The notes beneath the pieces are model-generated. The model made no database searches. It worked only from the letters and a program-made list of their open reading frames with translations, and had not been told where the DNA came from. Of a stretch of 64,000 nt of DNA, positions 11,433 through 26,400 are shown in pieces (the stretch's first letter is position 1; every line of letters starts with the position of its first letter). Source of the DNA: Eumeta japonica. Its lineage: Eukaryota > Arthropoda > Insecta > Lepidoptera > Psychidae. The translations under genes and the position numbers were made by a program. The stretch lies in assembly GCA_005406025.1 (NCBI GenBank), contig BGZK01001427.1, positions 1-64,000 on the forward strand, given 5' to 3'.

Positions 11433-14400
11433 GTGAGTGCAAAAAGTTCAATACATGCATTTGAATATTTTTGAACTGTTTATTGTTTATAACATACTTA
11501 TGCGACTTATTTTAATGTGAGCTAACTTGTCGACGCATTCTGATTATCAACCCTACTCAACCTTCTATTGAGATTGCAAAAGTTGCTTACACATTTCTTG
11601 ATTAGCGTGTAGGAATCGTACATGTATTCACTACTATTGGATTTTGAAGATCACGAAAATGGTTAAATTCAAAATGTGTAGTGCAGTTTGCGTACAAAAT
11701 AAATTAATCAATAAAATATATTCTTTATGCATAAAAGAGTTATATTTACTGACTTATATATCAACGTACGTCCCAAACTACAGAGTTTAGTGACTTGAAA
11801 TTTCTTAGAGATTGTTGTATACCATGATTTTTTATTGATTGTACTACGAAAGGATTTTTTTAAATTCATTCCCTAAAAGGGTGAAAAGGGTGACATAAAG
11901 CTTTATGAAAAAATTCTACAGTTGAAGCCACAAATTTCAAATTTGTTATTTTAGTTACTTACAGAAAAAACAAAAGTAATAACATGTACCTTTTTTATAT
12001 AAACTGATCCTGAGGGGGTAAAATAAGGGGCGAAGAATTTTATGGAAGATCGAAACCGCTGAAGCTATTGCTTTCGAAATTTATATTTCACTTAATCATT
12101 ACTAATAAAAAACTATAGCATACATTGTTTTGTTTTTGGAAAATCCTGAAAAGGGTGAAATAAGGGCAGAAATTCTCATATGGAAAAACAAAGCCGTTGT
12201 AGCCATTGACCCCAAAATTCATATTTTGGCTACTACAAATGAAAAATAATCACGTGTATCATGTTTGTAAAAGTAGCTCTAAGGAGATAATATAAAAAAA
12301 TATAGTTTACAAAAACTAAAAAACATGCTTTTAAAGCACATCAAACGAAAATAATGCTTAATATAAGCTGAAAAAAATAATGAACAATCCGAAAAATACT
12401 AGTATTTTTGTGGAAAAAGCGTGGGGCGCTTTGTGCCACATTTTTCGTACACAGAGCAACCCACGCTTTTTCCACAATAATACTAGTATTTTTCGTCATT
12501 GTTCATTATTTTTTTCAGCTTATATTAAGAATTATTTTTTACTTTTTAGTTTGATGTGCTTTAAAAGAGCGTTTTTCAGTTTTTTAAACTATATTTATTT
12601 TTTGCTTTTTAGTTCAATTGATTGTTAAAAATGTTTTTCTAAGGTTTCGTAATTATTGAGTTGAGATAATTAGTCACAGAGAGGTCCTGAGTAGAGATGG
12701 AATACTGCCCCTGATTAAACGATGACTTTTTGAAATGGCTAGACTTAAAGTAGTGAATCCATTTTTTACAGTATTGTCTTTCCTCAACAGTTGCTCTATC
12801 GTCATTTTTCCAAGGTTGCTATCGTAAATTTTAGTAATCTTTTAAGTTATTAATATATACTGATGTGTAAACAATTTCGAACATCAGTTCGGACATTATC
12901 AGCCACTTGCTCTCACGCAGACGAAACGTAACGAAATTATTCGATCCTTACGATCCTGATCAGGATAATGAGATAAACTTATCAAATTATTTTATTGTCA
13001 TCGATTCTTGATAAATGTGCAAAATTTGAATTAAATCTGTTCGTTGAAAGTGGGACAAAATCGAGTCCAAAGGAGTCGGTTACAAACAAACAAGCTCACA
13101 GACTCACAAACCCACAAACTCACAAACAAGTGAAGCTAATTTTTATTAGCTTCACTTGTATGATTATGAGTTTGTGGGGTTAAGTTTTAACACGCAAACT
13201 TGTATGTTTGCGTGTTAAAAATGAAATGTTTGGAAATGAAAAATGAATGAATATGGAAAATCGAAACCGCTTTATATATTTTGTCCATATTTTTTGCCTG
13301 CTTATTCTGTTATTATGAAACTAGCTATTTGTTGTACCTCCGAACAAGAAGCTTTTAAAAAAGGACTTGTCTTCATCTTCATATTTCTGACGCTAGAGAT
13401 TTTAAAAATTTTTTCACTCATAGAAAGCTACGCTATTCCCGAATAATACAGCCCAAATTTTATTTTTTTACGTCTTCGTTCAAGTCAAAACCCTGACAGG
13501 TGGTCGGATTGAAATTGGACGCATGACAAAAAATATAATTGACAGTCAACACCGGGATTAAAATCGAGAACGAGATTAAGGTCAAAATCGAATTTGCGAC
13601 CAAAATTAGGCTCAAGAGTGTGACCGGAATCGGAATTAGAAGTAGTACTAAAAAAAATTTGGTTGCCTGTAAAGTCGGTATACGGGCGAAAGTTTTACGT
13701 GACAACGACTTTGAATGGTAAAATCATTTTAATGTGAATATTCATTCGTATAGTAGGAAGAAGGATGAAATAATAGTAACAATTTAAAACATTTATTTAT
13801 ACAAAGAATTATATTTAAAACATTAATTTATACAAAGAATCTCGCACTGAATTTCATATTAACAAAATTTTATTTTACCTTTACACATACATACGTATTT
13901 ATATACAAATATACATACAATAACTTGCAATACATTTGCAAGCTATGCACTAATTCTCTAGCGCTGCGCGCGCGGCAGACCGATCATAGTTGAGAGAGAC
14001 GCAAGGCATTCGGCGGGCCTCTCTCTCGTTCGGTGACTCATCGTTACGTTACCGAGCGTTACACTTTTTCAAAGTGACTCCCAGCCGCAACCTAATTTAA
14101 GACGTTGTCACGTCAATAAAAATTTAAAGCGCAACCGGAATTGAGAATAAAATCAGAATCTCCTTAGATCAAGAACAAAGTCGGAATCAAAAGCAAAACC
14201 GTGAACGGAATCGAAAATGAAAGAAATTGACGTCGAGACCAAGACCGGAATTAGATTCGAAAACGGGATAGCGATTAGAGTATTGATTACGTGATGAAAC
14301 GATATACGAGATGAAATAATTTATCTTAAATCTTCGAGAACGAAGCCGCGGGCAAAAGCTTGTAGTTATATATATAAATTGTTCAAGTCCGAGACAGATG

Positions 14401-17400
14401 AACGCGTTCAGGGTCCGTACAATGTAATATACGCAAATTATCTAGACTGAATCATTAGTATTATACAAATTAAGAAAATCAAAATGAGAAATCAAGACAT
14501 TTTTGTATTCAATACAAACCCTAAATACCTAGAAGTTCGCTTTTGTGACTTATACTGGACTTCCCGTAATTATGAATTATTTTAAATATTTGACTTGTAA
14601 AATTCCGAAACCAGAAGGGAACAAATGATTGACTGAATGAATGAGGAATAAGTGATTTTTTTATTCGCCTTAAATATGAAGCATTAAATTTACTGGATTG
14701 TATTTTTATTTAAGATATTACTTAAAATATCCCTGAAAGAGATACCTTTGAAAAATCCAGTTTTTCAGCAAGTTAAAACACTATTTAATGTTAAAGTAAA
14801 AAAATCAGCGATTCGTGCGCTACCACTAGGCGCGAAAAAGATTATTTTACATTACAACACCTAAGTAATAGCAATAACTCAGAAAAATAACTGTTATTGT
14901 GCAAAGACAGACAGATAGTCAGACAATAAACTTACACTATAAAGATTCCGTTTTCATTTGCAGACGCAGAACACTAAAACTATTAGATAATTTGTGAACA
15001 AATTTAATGATTTTTTCCTTTATTTTCATCATCACGACCAGAACCTCACCTTAGCCAGTACTGCGACTAAAAAAAATACCTAATATACCAGAAGAGGGCG
15101 TGGTCATAGCAAAGAGTGTAGATTTGCAGCTCAAAAGAGTAGCAATAGAATTATCAGCCGATCGATTTACACGCGGCCTATAGGTGAAAACGATAAATGG
15201 GGGATAGGCATATAAACGCTACATAGTGTAAATATATATTTTGGAGAAATTAAGCTGCGCTAGCGCATTAATTTTCACCTGAAAATCGATGCTATACGAT
15301 TGTCGTTCGCAGGTGGTACGTCGGTGAATGGTCGGCGTGCTCGGCGACGTGCGGCGGCGGCGTGCGCTCGCGCAGGGTCGTGTGCGCCCGCTCGGCCAAC
15401 GACACCACGGACACTTACGAGCCGGGTACGTGAGTTGAGAATTACACAAGCGCGGTGGGTAGCCGTGGTGTCAGCGCGTTTATTTCCAATCGGGAGGTAA
15501 AGCGTTCGACTTCTGCCAATTTTTAAACTCAGGCGAGTCTGATGCACTCGCCTGAGTTTCGTATCAGAGTTAACGTAGCTAACTGTCGTTACCCGCACTA
15601 TGTGTTAGAGATGAGGAAGATTTGTTGATTGTTCAATACAATTAACGGGGTGTAAAACCTGATGCCATTCATAATTTATGCCAATGCTTAATATACTGCC
15701 TTCACGATACATTTCTGATTTGCTTTTATGAAACACAGTTTAAAAATGAAATGATTAAGAAAACTCATTCAGTTTATTGTCTTTATCCAGTATTTCGAGG
15801 CCGGTTAAAAAGTAACCGGACGTCCGAATCTTGATACTCTAGGATCCGTAACTTTAGATTTCTTTCTTTATGACTATTGACCCCTATTTTTATATAGACT
15901 CGGTTTGTAGTTAAATACTCCATTACTGGTCACACCTCGAAGCATTGTAACCGAAGCTCTGTATGAGACATCGTTTTTCATTCAAATCATTGTTTAATAG
16001 AGAATTTCTCAAATTGTCAGCGGTTCAATAAAAAAGTGTCACTTAAAACAGGCAAAAGCTCGGAGCCGGGCTGCGTGTCGCCGCCGCCGAGGAACGCGCA
16101 GCCGTGCGCGCAGCACGAGTGCGCGCACTGGATCGCCGGGCCGTGGTCGGGGGTGAGTGTTAACACACACACACGAAATACTACAAATCAATTTATTTAT
16201 AGCTGACCGTATAGTAAAAAAATTAAAATTTTCTATATTATTATCCAGTACTAATAAGTTATTGTAAGAAATACATTATACGTCAGCTTTCTCCCGCAGT
16301 CCCGCTCGCACGGGCATAAACTGGGTTTCTTTATACTTAGTATCGAGTGATCTATCTGTCGATCACGATTCTGCTCCCCACCTCAGCGCCGCTTCCATAT
16401 TATTTACGTTTCCGATCCCGATTTCGCTTCTAGTTTCAATTTTTGTCTCGCTCACCATTATCATCATCATATATATTAATACCCTAAGGTTAAGATATTT
16501 ACCTTTCTTTTTAGAAAAAAACCTCAGAATTACTCCTCATAAATTTTTTATCGTTTCATAGACAATTGCTTGCTCTACCTGCATCGACAACTAAAAAATT
16601 TTGATTTTGTTTTTGTAAATTAATTAATTACTAAAATTATATATTTGCTGCCATCTGACGACATTAATTTTGAAACAACGTCAACACGATTGACGATCGG
16701 AAAATTTTTTGTTCAAATAGTTCTTCGATCTGTCATCTCAGCTTTACAATGTTATACAACAAAAAGAACATTATAAATAGTATGCAAAATTAGAAACGAA
16801 TTGAATACCTGCTATAAATTTTGATTCATTAAATTGAATTGAATGATTTATTTGTATATTAATTACAAGAATGATAAAATGACATGCCTTGGTAACGAAT
16901 ACTAGACAATCCAACAGAAAGACGTCGAAGTAAGTCAAATTGTATCAGATGACTATATACATACTTAAAATATTGTTTATGAAAATGTTTTGTAATAAAA
17001 AGGAAATAAAATTAATGTTTATCGTAATTTTGTAAACTGATAAATTGTTATACATAATTTGTGCGAATTATTCACACAAAGTATGTCTAGTTATTTGTTA
17101 TATCAATTACATCATTAAATCTATCAATATGTCCACGTGGAAAGTAAAATGCATTTTTATGCAATCTCTCTATATGTATTTATACATTTAGAGAGCAAAA
17201 TTCCTAAAATGTATTTATGCAATAAGTAACTAAATAATTTGAATCAAGTATATCAAAGAATCGATTTACAGTAATATAATTGCGAGGACACTTATTCAGC
17301 GGGTAGATAGTGTTATCAAGAGAAGTTCCATTATGAATAATGAACTTTTCCGGCTACTAAAATCCCCAGTACCCTCAAAGTTCATCATTTAAACAACTCG

Positions 17401-20400
17401 GGAGCTTGAAGCGGCGAAAACGCGAACGCCCCGAAAGCCCCTTGTATCAGACGTGGAGTCTTGTTAGCGCGAAGTTCCGGACTCGCCTCGAGTCTTGCAT
17501 CGCGCTACGTGCACTTACCGACTCCAAACTGCGTCCCTGATTGCAGTTTGTTTACTTTGCCCGTCTACTTGTGTCTTCGTGCTGCGTCCGATTTCACGGG
17601 GCTTATGCATTTTTTTTTAATAGATTAATGCAATTTTATATCACTACGTCTCTTAATTTTTTTTTTCGTATGGAATAAATCGAAATGCCAGAATTAGGAT
17701 TCCGATTTGCTTAAGATCATTCTTAGAGGTACTCAAAGTCACAGGTTGCAAATCGCGCTAACGGCCCGCCACTGCATCACGAAAACGTGTTTTATTCATT
17801 TTCCGAGGCATCGATAGCTTTCGACGAATAAGTGTATGCACCATTCTATTCGGATGTATGCTGAATGTGTCAAAGGAATATAGAAAATCCATGCCCACGT
17901 ACAGTGTTTAAGTGTAGCGTACAATGTAATAAATATTTGGAAGTTTTCTTATTGAATGAAGCAAAAAAATAATAAATCTTCGACGTCTTTATACAGAATT
18001 ATGATTCGGTACTACAAACACGAACAACGTCCGCCTAAGGCAGATCATAAAACGAGGCAACTTCGAGTATGAATTTAGTTGCGCGCTGATAACTTCACGC
18101 AGCATAGTTGTCAGGTTTTATTGAACAAGTTGTTCTCCACCTCGCCCCGCCCCTCAGATCGTGTGGTTTGACGCAACTGGTGCAGAAACGAAATACCTGT
18201 CTAAATCTCCTAGCTTCAAATCAGGGTATCGCAGACCACAGGTGTCCGTCTAGCCAATTCATATATCTATGTAATTCATGGTTTCAGTCAACTGGCTTCG
18301 ATCATAGTTATCTACTCTCTCGAAAAAAATAACTATTCTATGTTAAAGAAAACACTTCTTAAACTTCCGTGCCTCCAAATGTGAAAAAAGTGGAACTCTT
18401 ATAATATAACGCGTGTGTTTGTCTGTCTGAATGTCCGTCTATCACAGCCAATTTGCTCTGAATCTACTGGGCCGATTAAGTTGATAATTAGTATACATAT
18501 CTACGGTTATGACCTAAATACGGATTTTTAATTTATTTTAAATATGAGAGTCATTTTGGGAGGATAAATTAAAAAATATATTTTTACAAACCGTATTACG
18601 TGACGTATCATATATAAGAGCTGTTATAAGGGTGTCGAATATATTCTTTTTATAATTTTTAAGTAATTTGTTTTAAAATTGTTTAAGAAAATAGATAAAA
18701 GCTGACCATTATTCTCTATCTCCGAAGCCACTGTGCCTAAAATTATAAAAACTACAGAAAATGGTTTTTTACTTACAGATTACAGGAAAACCTATAAAAA
18801 AATCTATATTTTATTCGTTGCGCTCGGTTTTAATCTTTGTCCAGTGTGGACAAAGCATGTGGTACTATTTGGACCGTTATTTGTCAGTACAGCTAATTTT
18901 TAATGAATTTGAACGAAACAAATCTATTTCCTTCAAATTTATCAAAAATTAGTTGTTCTCTTTCTGTCGATTTCAGAAACTCTCTTATCATCTCACTCCA
19001 CCAATTAGAACTTAAATTAAACCATTATACTAAATTTTATTAAAACCACTGAATCTATCGTCCAGCTATTAGAAATGCAGACAAACAGGTCAACAGTAAC
19101 TTATACTTTATGCGATGAATTTGTATTTGAATTATAACATTGTATTTATTTAGTTCAAAATCGATTATGCCATTATCGAGTTTAAGGAAACAAACGTACA
19201 AATAAATTAATCTTTTAAACGATGATGTGCTCCATCAGTGTCACCCATTTGTATTCAAATCGATTTAACTACTCTAGAGTTATAACAAAAAATGCAGAAA
19301 TAAAAAACAGTGATACCAAAAAAAGTAGCCGAAGTCCATTTGCAGGTTTGAAGTTATCTCTGTACCAAATTTAAAGAATACCTATTGATTTAGCCATCTA
19401 TCCGTAAAATCATAACAGACAAACTTCACTTCGCATATACAATATTATTATGCACATGTTAACGACAATAAGGATACCGACTGATAAGGGATATTATAAA
19501 GTTTTGCTATTTTAGTTTTCGATTTCTCCCATTTTCGTCTACATATTTTGCCACAATAGCAATTTTTTAAGATAAAAATTTCCCCGTGCAAATGCACGTA
19601 CGTATTTATGAATATCATCGCTCCTGTATCCATAGTACATTAAGTAAATGCGATTTGTTACTATTGTGGTGTGCACGACGACTGCTTTCGCAAACTATAA
19701 TAATCTATTGGAAAACTTTAAACGAACTATCAAAAATCATCTACATTAACATCTTTATTATCATCTATATAAAACATCTACTTGTTAAAAAAGTTACATC
19801 AAAATGTTTCAATTTTCCAAAATCTACAACTGACAGTGTAACTTTATGAAGGTTCAACTGGCAACAGACAATTCGAGACCCACTACCGCATATTGTTTAC
19901 TATTTTCTGATTATGTTCGGTTTAATCGTTTATTACGTCATAAACGGACGTTAAAAATTAAAGGTCATTTCATTACGTCTTCAGTGATATTAAACTATTC
20001 AAAAGAAGTCATAGAAAATGAATAGTAGACGATAAACGTGGAGAGTTACAGATTCAAAGTCAGCAGAATTTCAATCTCGTGAAGTTAGTGGCGGAAGTTG
20101 GTTTCAATTCCAGCTTATTGCTCGAAATTTCATACTCGGCAAGCTCATTGGAGTTCCTCTGTGGAAATGCACAGTATTTACGAGTGCACTTCTGCATATA
20201 TCGATATGCACTCGTGTCTGCAAACAACTGAGACGTATGCTCCATTTTATTTCTAGAGCGTCTCTTTCAATGCCTTGTATTTTTGAACTAAATATTAAAT
20301 AACATATTTAATACTATTCCCGAAAAATATAAAATATATCTACAATCCTTTATGTAGTATTCAGTGTTAGGGACACCTTCAAATGCTTTGACTTTAAATA

Positions 20401-23400
20401 TTCGCTGTTCCTTTACGAGCACTCAATTTATGAACTTCAAATGTCAACGAGACTAATGAAAATAACTATTTGCAAAACTATCTGATGTATTTTTAGAAGT
20501 CCGTTTTGAAGTAGTGTGTTTTGTGGGAAACAAATACTCTTTGGTTAAGTACCCTGAATGCAAACTGGTTATATATTTAGACGAATTCTGACAATATGGC
20601 CGAATTTAAAAAAATGAATTTCTAAATCAAACCACTTATGTCTATGCCTCTTAGAGCATATTGAATTGAACCGTCGGTCTCAAAAGACGTCACGTGAACT
20701 CTTTTGGAAAAGTTCATGTGATTTTAAGCTTGGAAAAAAAAAGTTTTGCATTTCAGACAGATTAGATACTCAATAAGGAGTTCGAATCAGTATTAGATTC
20801 GACTAGTATTTTGCCCCGTGCTAAACTAATTTGCCAATATGGGCAATTGTTAATACTAGATTATTACACTTTTCTATACAACAGATGGGTATTATCAAAA
20901 GTACTTTTGAAACAATAAGTAATATGATTAAGATTTGACAAATATTTTCAGAGATAGACAGTGAAACTCCTCAATAACAAACAGTAACAAATAACCCGCG
21001 ATCGCTGTAAGCGTATGTCTATGTATTGTTGTCACTCTGCATGTGTGTGTTTGTACGCTTGTGTTCGTGTCTGAGTGTGAGAAAAGGAAAAAAGTAATAA
21101 AAATAGGAAATTTAAAAAAAATATATATTTAAATTTATTCAAAATATATTTATGTTTTAAGAAAAAAAAAACTGCTTTCAAAGAAAGAAAGTTTTTAAAC
21201 AGTAATTATTTTACAATCACTCCTCTTTGTTATTTATTCCAGGTTTTGTGTGTGATAGTTATTATCCCATGCTGTTGAGCTGATGATGCAAATTACGGCG
21301 TTCCTTAACAGTTAGAAGTTAGGGACTAAAACTGCGATCTGCTACCATGAATCACTTTTAATTGGCTATAAATAGAAACTTATATATACAGAATTGTAAT
21401 TATTTACTTATTGATCTAGCAACGTATTCATTCATTAAATAATTCCAATGTGACAATTTTAGCAGAAACACATCGGAACTCTTTAGCGATAACAGTAGAA
21501 TTAGAATGAATTAATTTAACGTGGAAAGGAATGAAAATGTGATCTGTGTAATTAATACTTAGAACTTTTATATTATAAAGAGTAAGAATAATTTATACAG
21601 ATTTTATAACAATAATTTGGTAATTGCACTTCTATTAAAAAAAGTAAAGATCCTGCAATGACTGTAGTGGACAATAAATTGAGATCGGGACTACTTTTCC
21701 ATTTGCCCCGTACAAAAGTAAAAGTATTGTCTGGACAATTTTATTGACCATAGTTTAATCCACATTCAAAGTATAAGAAATATAAAGTTATAATCACTCC
21801 ATAACTAAGAAATGAGAAATAAAATAACATTTTCAAGAAAAAAGTGTAATCGCCTTTAAAATCCATTTAAATAATTGTTTAATCAGACTTCAAAAATAAT
21901 TAGTTGTTTTTTGTCAAATCAGTTGCGATCGATACACCTATTGCACAGAAGAGTGCCAGTAGTAGATCAATGTTGTGCTTTGCTCCCACTGTTTAGCAAT
22001 TTGCCCCTAAGCTAATATCATTTTCTTTGTTCATGAACTTCTCATATTTTCTAGTCAAGTCAGTGTGGGCTCACACTTGTATAACGTCTCTCGTTATTAA
22101 AGGAATGTTTTTCTTTTGTATACCCAAATACCTCTTTGTGTGGTAGTAAGGAAGATGACGTCTTCGCATATGCGAGTGTAATATACTTTCTTCATGAGTG
22201 TCGATAAGTAATTCACCATATAACTAGCTTTCGCAGGCGGCTCCGCCCTCTTGTACGCGGAATTAATTCTTTCATCTTTTATGTCCATCGATGACGCTGT
22301 GACCACCATGATCACGACCCCAGTCCTGCTCACGTTCCAATTTTTAAAAGTGCAACAATAAGAAATTCCATTTAAAACCATGCAGATACGGAATTCTTAA
22401 AATAAATTCTTATATAAAGTTACAATTCCCCGTTTAAGAAAGTAGCGTGTAGCTTGGCTTCTGAGCGGTATACCAAAATGAAGCATGCCCCATTTTTTAC
22501 CGATTACAAAATTAAAAAGGAGGAGGTTCTCAATTAGACTGTATTTTTTTATGTCTGTTACTTCAGAACTTTCGACTAGGTGAACCGATTTTGATAAATC
22601 TTTTTTTTTTGCATGCCTTAAGCGCGAGCGTAGGTAACTACATTATATTTTCGTAATAACTTGATTGACTTTTAAGTAGTCTAATATTTTTCATTACATT
22701 TTACTTAGGAGAACAGAAAAAAATATTTTGATCATTGTTTGTTATTCATAGGTATGTGTTGAGTTAAATTTGAAGTGGATAGGTACCTACCTACCTTCTT
22801 GCGCGGTAAGCACATAGATCGTACCTACATATTGATGAGTAGAAAAAGTAACTTGATTATTAAGTTGTAGAAGAATACGCAATTATTTTTTTATTTTTTA
22901 GTGCATAGTAAATTGATTTGGAATAGTTTTTTTAGTCGGTTTTTTTCTTAAAATTTTTGTTTTTCGATAATAGCTTCCCGCAACACACCTGTAAAAACGG
23001 GATTCAATTCCGTGCATTAGTTTTTGCGTGATACGCGAACACAAAAACGTACGGTCAGACAGACAGACGATAATTATTAAAAAATACAATTTTGTCTACT
23101 ATTGTCCTTACAAAGATCTCCCGTCTGAAATTTCTTTTTTTATAAATATTTTTCGAGTACCGCCATCAGTCCTTTACAGTTTTGTTACATGTGTAGATGT
23201 ATTGTATATCATATGCAAACATAACAATCCATAATGTTTCAAGCAATTTTCAAATTTCAGTCTAGAGCTCGCCCGAACTTTCAGAGTCATAATTGCCACA
23301 AATACGCATCCGACCCACAAGTTGTACGCGAACAAATTCCATCAACTGAATTATCTAGATCCCCAAGTTAATCCTAACTATTCCAAGTGCGGAACCTCTA

Positions 23401-26400
23401 ATCAGAGCAATCCCCTAGGTTAGCAATGAATATTTTGTAGAACTCGAAGTTACAGCATTCAAACAAACTCGCTTACAAACCTCGGGAAGTGTTAAATGAA
23501 ACGGAATTGCCAAAAATTTAGTTTTGGTTTTCGTTAAGTCAAAAAAACTACCTTAGCCCTTTCCATTACGAGAACGTAGTTAGGATGAAACTTGAAGTTA
23601 TGAAAAGCACAAATTTTGTCATTGTAATACTTGGTACTAGAAATGAACATTGTGAATTTACATTACATCCTATAAAAACAAATAAAAGCGGTTTCGTTTT
23701 TCAGAATTCAATTATCGTAAGAAAACATTGTAAGTGCTATGTGTTGATATGAACGAAATAAATAAATTTCTACTTAAAATAAAGGAATTAGTATAAAATA
23801 CGCACACCTCACAATTCGTTTACGTAAAATATGAAATATAAATTATCTTCATGAGAATGAATACGGCTCGACTCGGTTAAAATAAGATTTAATAATTTTT
23901 TTTTAATAAAGATCAGCGAATTTAATTTCATTTCTAAAAACTAGAAAATTTAACAATAACCATTCATTCATTAAATACGGCGGTCATTTGTTCCTTCCAT
24001 TATAGTTTACTGGTCTAAGATATTAACCACTTTTTTGTTAATTTAATTACTATGAATATATTTTTTGTCAACAAACTATAGAACAAAGTTCAACTTTTTT
24101 ATAACTAGATCAAATGACCGCCGTATGTATTAGGATTTGTACTTGTTTTGTTGTGCACTGATCTGGTATCGTGGACCTGAATTCTCCACGAGGGTGTTAA
24201 CCTCAAAAAAATTCTTCTTGAAGTTGGAAATTTACCAACGAAACGTTGAAGTATTTTGAACAAATAATATCTACTCATTTGTCCATGTTCCCGATATAAT
24301 TTATAAGTTGTTCAAAACAATTTTCGTTGAAAGTATTTTTTAAAGCGTTGTTTTCGTTATTTTTTTCATATTTTTGAACATAGTGTTTAGAAAATAAAAG
24401 GGGGAACACATTTTCTGCTAATTTTGGAGTGATTATTTCTGAAATTATTCACTTAATCAGAGAAATTTTCTAAATTTTTTTAATTGTTTTTAAACGAACT
24501 GTCGAAATGTGTACTGCCCTTTGATGTTTCCTGAAATAATTTTTTTTCACTTTCTGTTACATGTATGGTGTACTTCCTTTGGAAAATATTATTTTTGTTA
24601 TTTAACCAACAAACTAAGTAGCGGCTTATACAAAACATCTACACTATAACTTTCGTCAATATACGTCTTGTAGTTTTCAAATAAAATGCCTCTGCCATAC
24701 GGATGGACGAACGGACATGACGACTCTGCAAGTGTTCCGTTTTTGCCATTTTGGTTCGGAACCCTAAAAAGGCATAATCAAGGTCCGAACCTGCAGATTT
24801 TCTCTTGAAAATGTGGAGATAAAATCATAAGAATAGTTCTGACATTTGTTCTGCACTGGACTTTTAGATTTTTTAAATTCCTTTTGATGAGAGCTTTCCT
24901 CTGATTACGTTTTTCATAATTCTCAGCTTCTGACTCATATGAGACGAAAACCTTATTTTTTTTTTGCAATCAACAATTTAATACCGATATTAATAAATAT
25001 TTCAGCGAAAATTGTTATTGTTTCATTTTAAATTCTAACACTTCTTCTCAAGGTCCTCACGATAATATCTCAATCAACGTTACACAACGCTAATTCACAA
25101 CAATCACGCGCAGGTGCTTACACCAGCCCCATGACGTCACGGATACCACAGACGGTGCACAATAAACAAATACAGACATTTTCTATCCATTGTGACCTCA
25201 ACCGTTAATCTCGTGGTAAATATAAATAGAAATCTTAATGTATTTTGTAATACAAGAAAGTATTGTAAAGCCGGCTGGTACCGTGGAAAAAGCGTTTTCA
25301 CTTCAAAAATAGCTAAAAAAATAATAGGTACTCTCTATTTGTACTTTTCCCGTCATAATTACGAGGTAGCGTTTATTTTTTCCCTTCCAAAAAAAATAGT
25401 GTACAAGAAAGATAGTTGCGAATACAGAAGTTACGAAAAAATCGGACCCATTTATATTTCTTACACTCGATTCGAGTAACGAGATCGACCCTAATGGTAC
25501 GTTTTGTTTGCGGACTGATTAGGAGCACGTTTGCGGAAGTTCTGTATAGAACCTTCACTGGCTGAGCTTACGGATATTACAAGTTCGTATTTTTTTTTCA
25601 TAAAAAAAAGAAATATGTACACTAATATTTTATGTATTTATTTATTTTTTATTAATAGAAGAGTCGGATTATCCAGCAATATTTATTTCTTTATGAAGGA
25701 TGTTTTAAAATGGTCGATATTGACTGTCAGGATTTAACTGGAATTATTTATCTAGCGGTCGATAAATTCGAAAGATAATTTAACTTTTATTTATTAAAAA
25801 TATTTCTAAACATACTTATATTTCAAATATTATTAAAATTATTTTTCTTAACAAACTCAAATATTAAAATGTTTTCGCGAAGTATGTTCACAAAACAATT
25901 ATGCATGTCATAAGACTGAAAAAGCTCTTTCTAATAAAAAAAATATTTTCGATTGTCGACATTTTTTCCTTTTATACAACAAATAATTTCATACGTTGTA
26001 TATAGACTGGCACTGGCTTAGTAAGAGAGTTAATTTGAATTTTTATTTGCATATTAAAAAAATTAAACGTTACTAAAAATCTTAATGTCAAAGTCATGAT
26101 TCACCAAATAAAGATGACAGAAAACGAAGATATTCACAGTTTATCATGAGAATATTTTATACATGCAATATTATTAGATTGTATCACACAAGAGTAAATA
26201 TTTTGCTACCAGAGCAGCGTTTTTAATGCAAAGCGGAGCGAAGGATTATAGAGCAGAAATAATGAACGCAGCTTGCGATACGATATAAATATTTTAGAAA
26301 CAAAAAAAATCATCCAAGCGAGCTTACTTTTTAAGTTATAAGCTCACTTTTCATTTCCTTTCTTATGAAAAAGAAATAAGTGGCGCTTTTGGATAGATAA

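Larger units (their letters stand above)
11433..15312 (+). other. madd-4 intron 1
   Basis: Holds a large foldback element (12291-12609), two neat hairpins (13110-13180, 13185-13220), a short direct duplication (13782-13840), and minus-oriented copies of the hexamer-tract repeat (about 13545-13660 and 14110-14350) with a GC-rich insert near 13960-14090. No exon seen. Confidence 0.8.

Noticed and set aside
13539..13721. Open frames on both strands rich in Lys/Glu/Ile or Leu/Pro/Ile
   Set aside because: The regular residue pattern comes from the degenerate hexamer tract of an interspersed repeat, not from a gene.
22990..23090. tRNA-like text (GGGATTCAATTCC)
   Set aside because: No acceptor stem, anticodon arm or D-arm can be built around it. 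It belongs to an interspersed repeat with a CAGACAGACAGACG tract.
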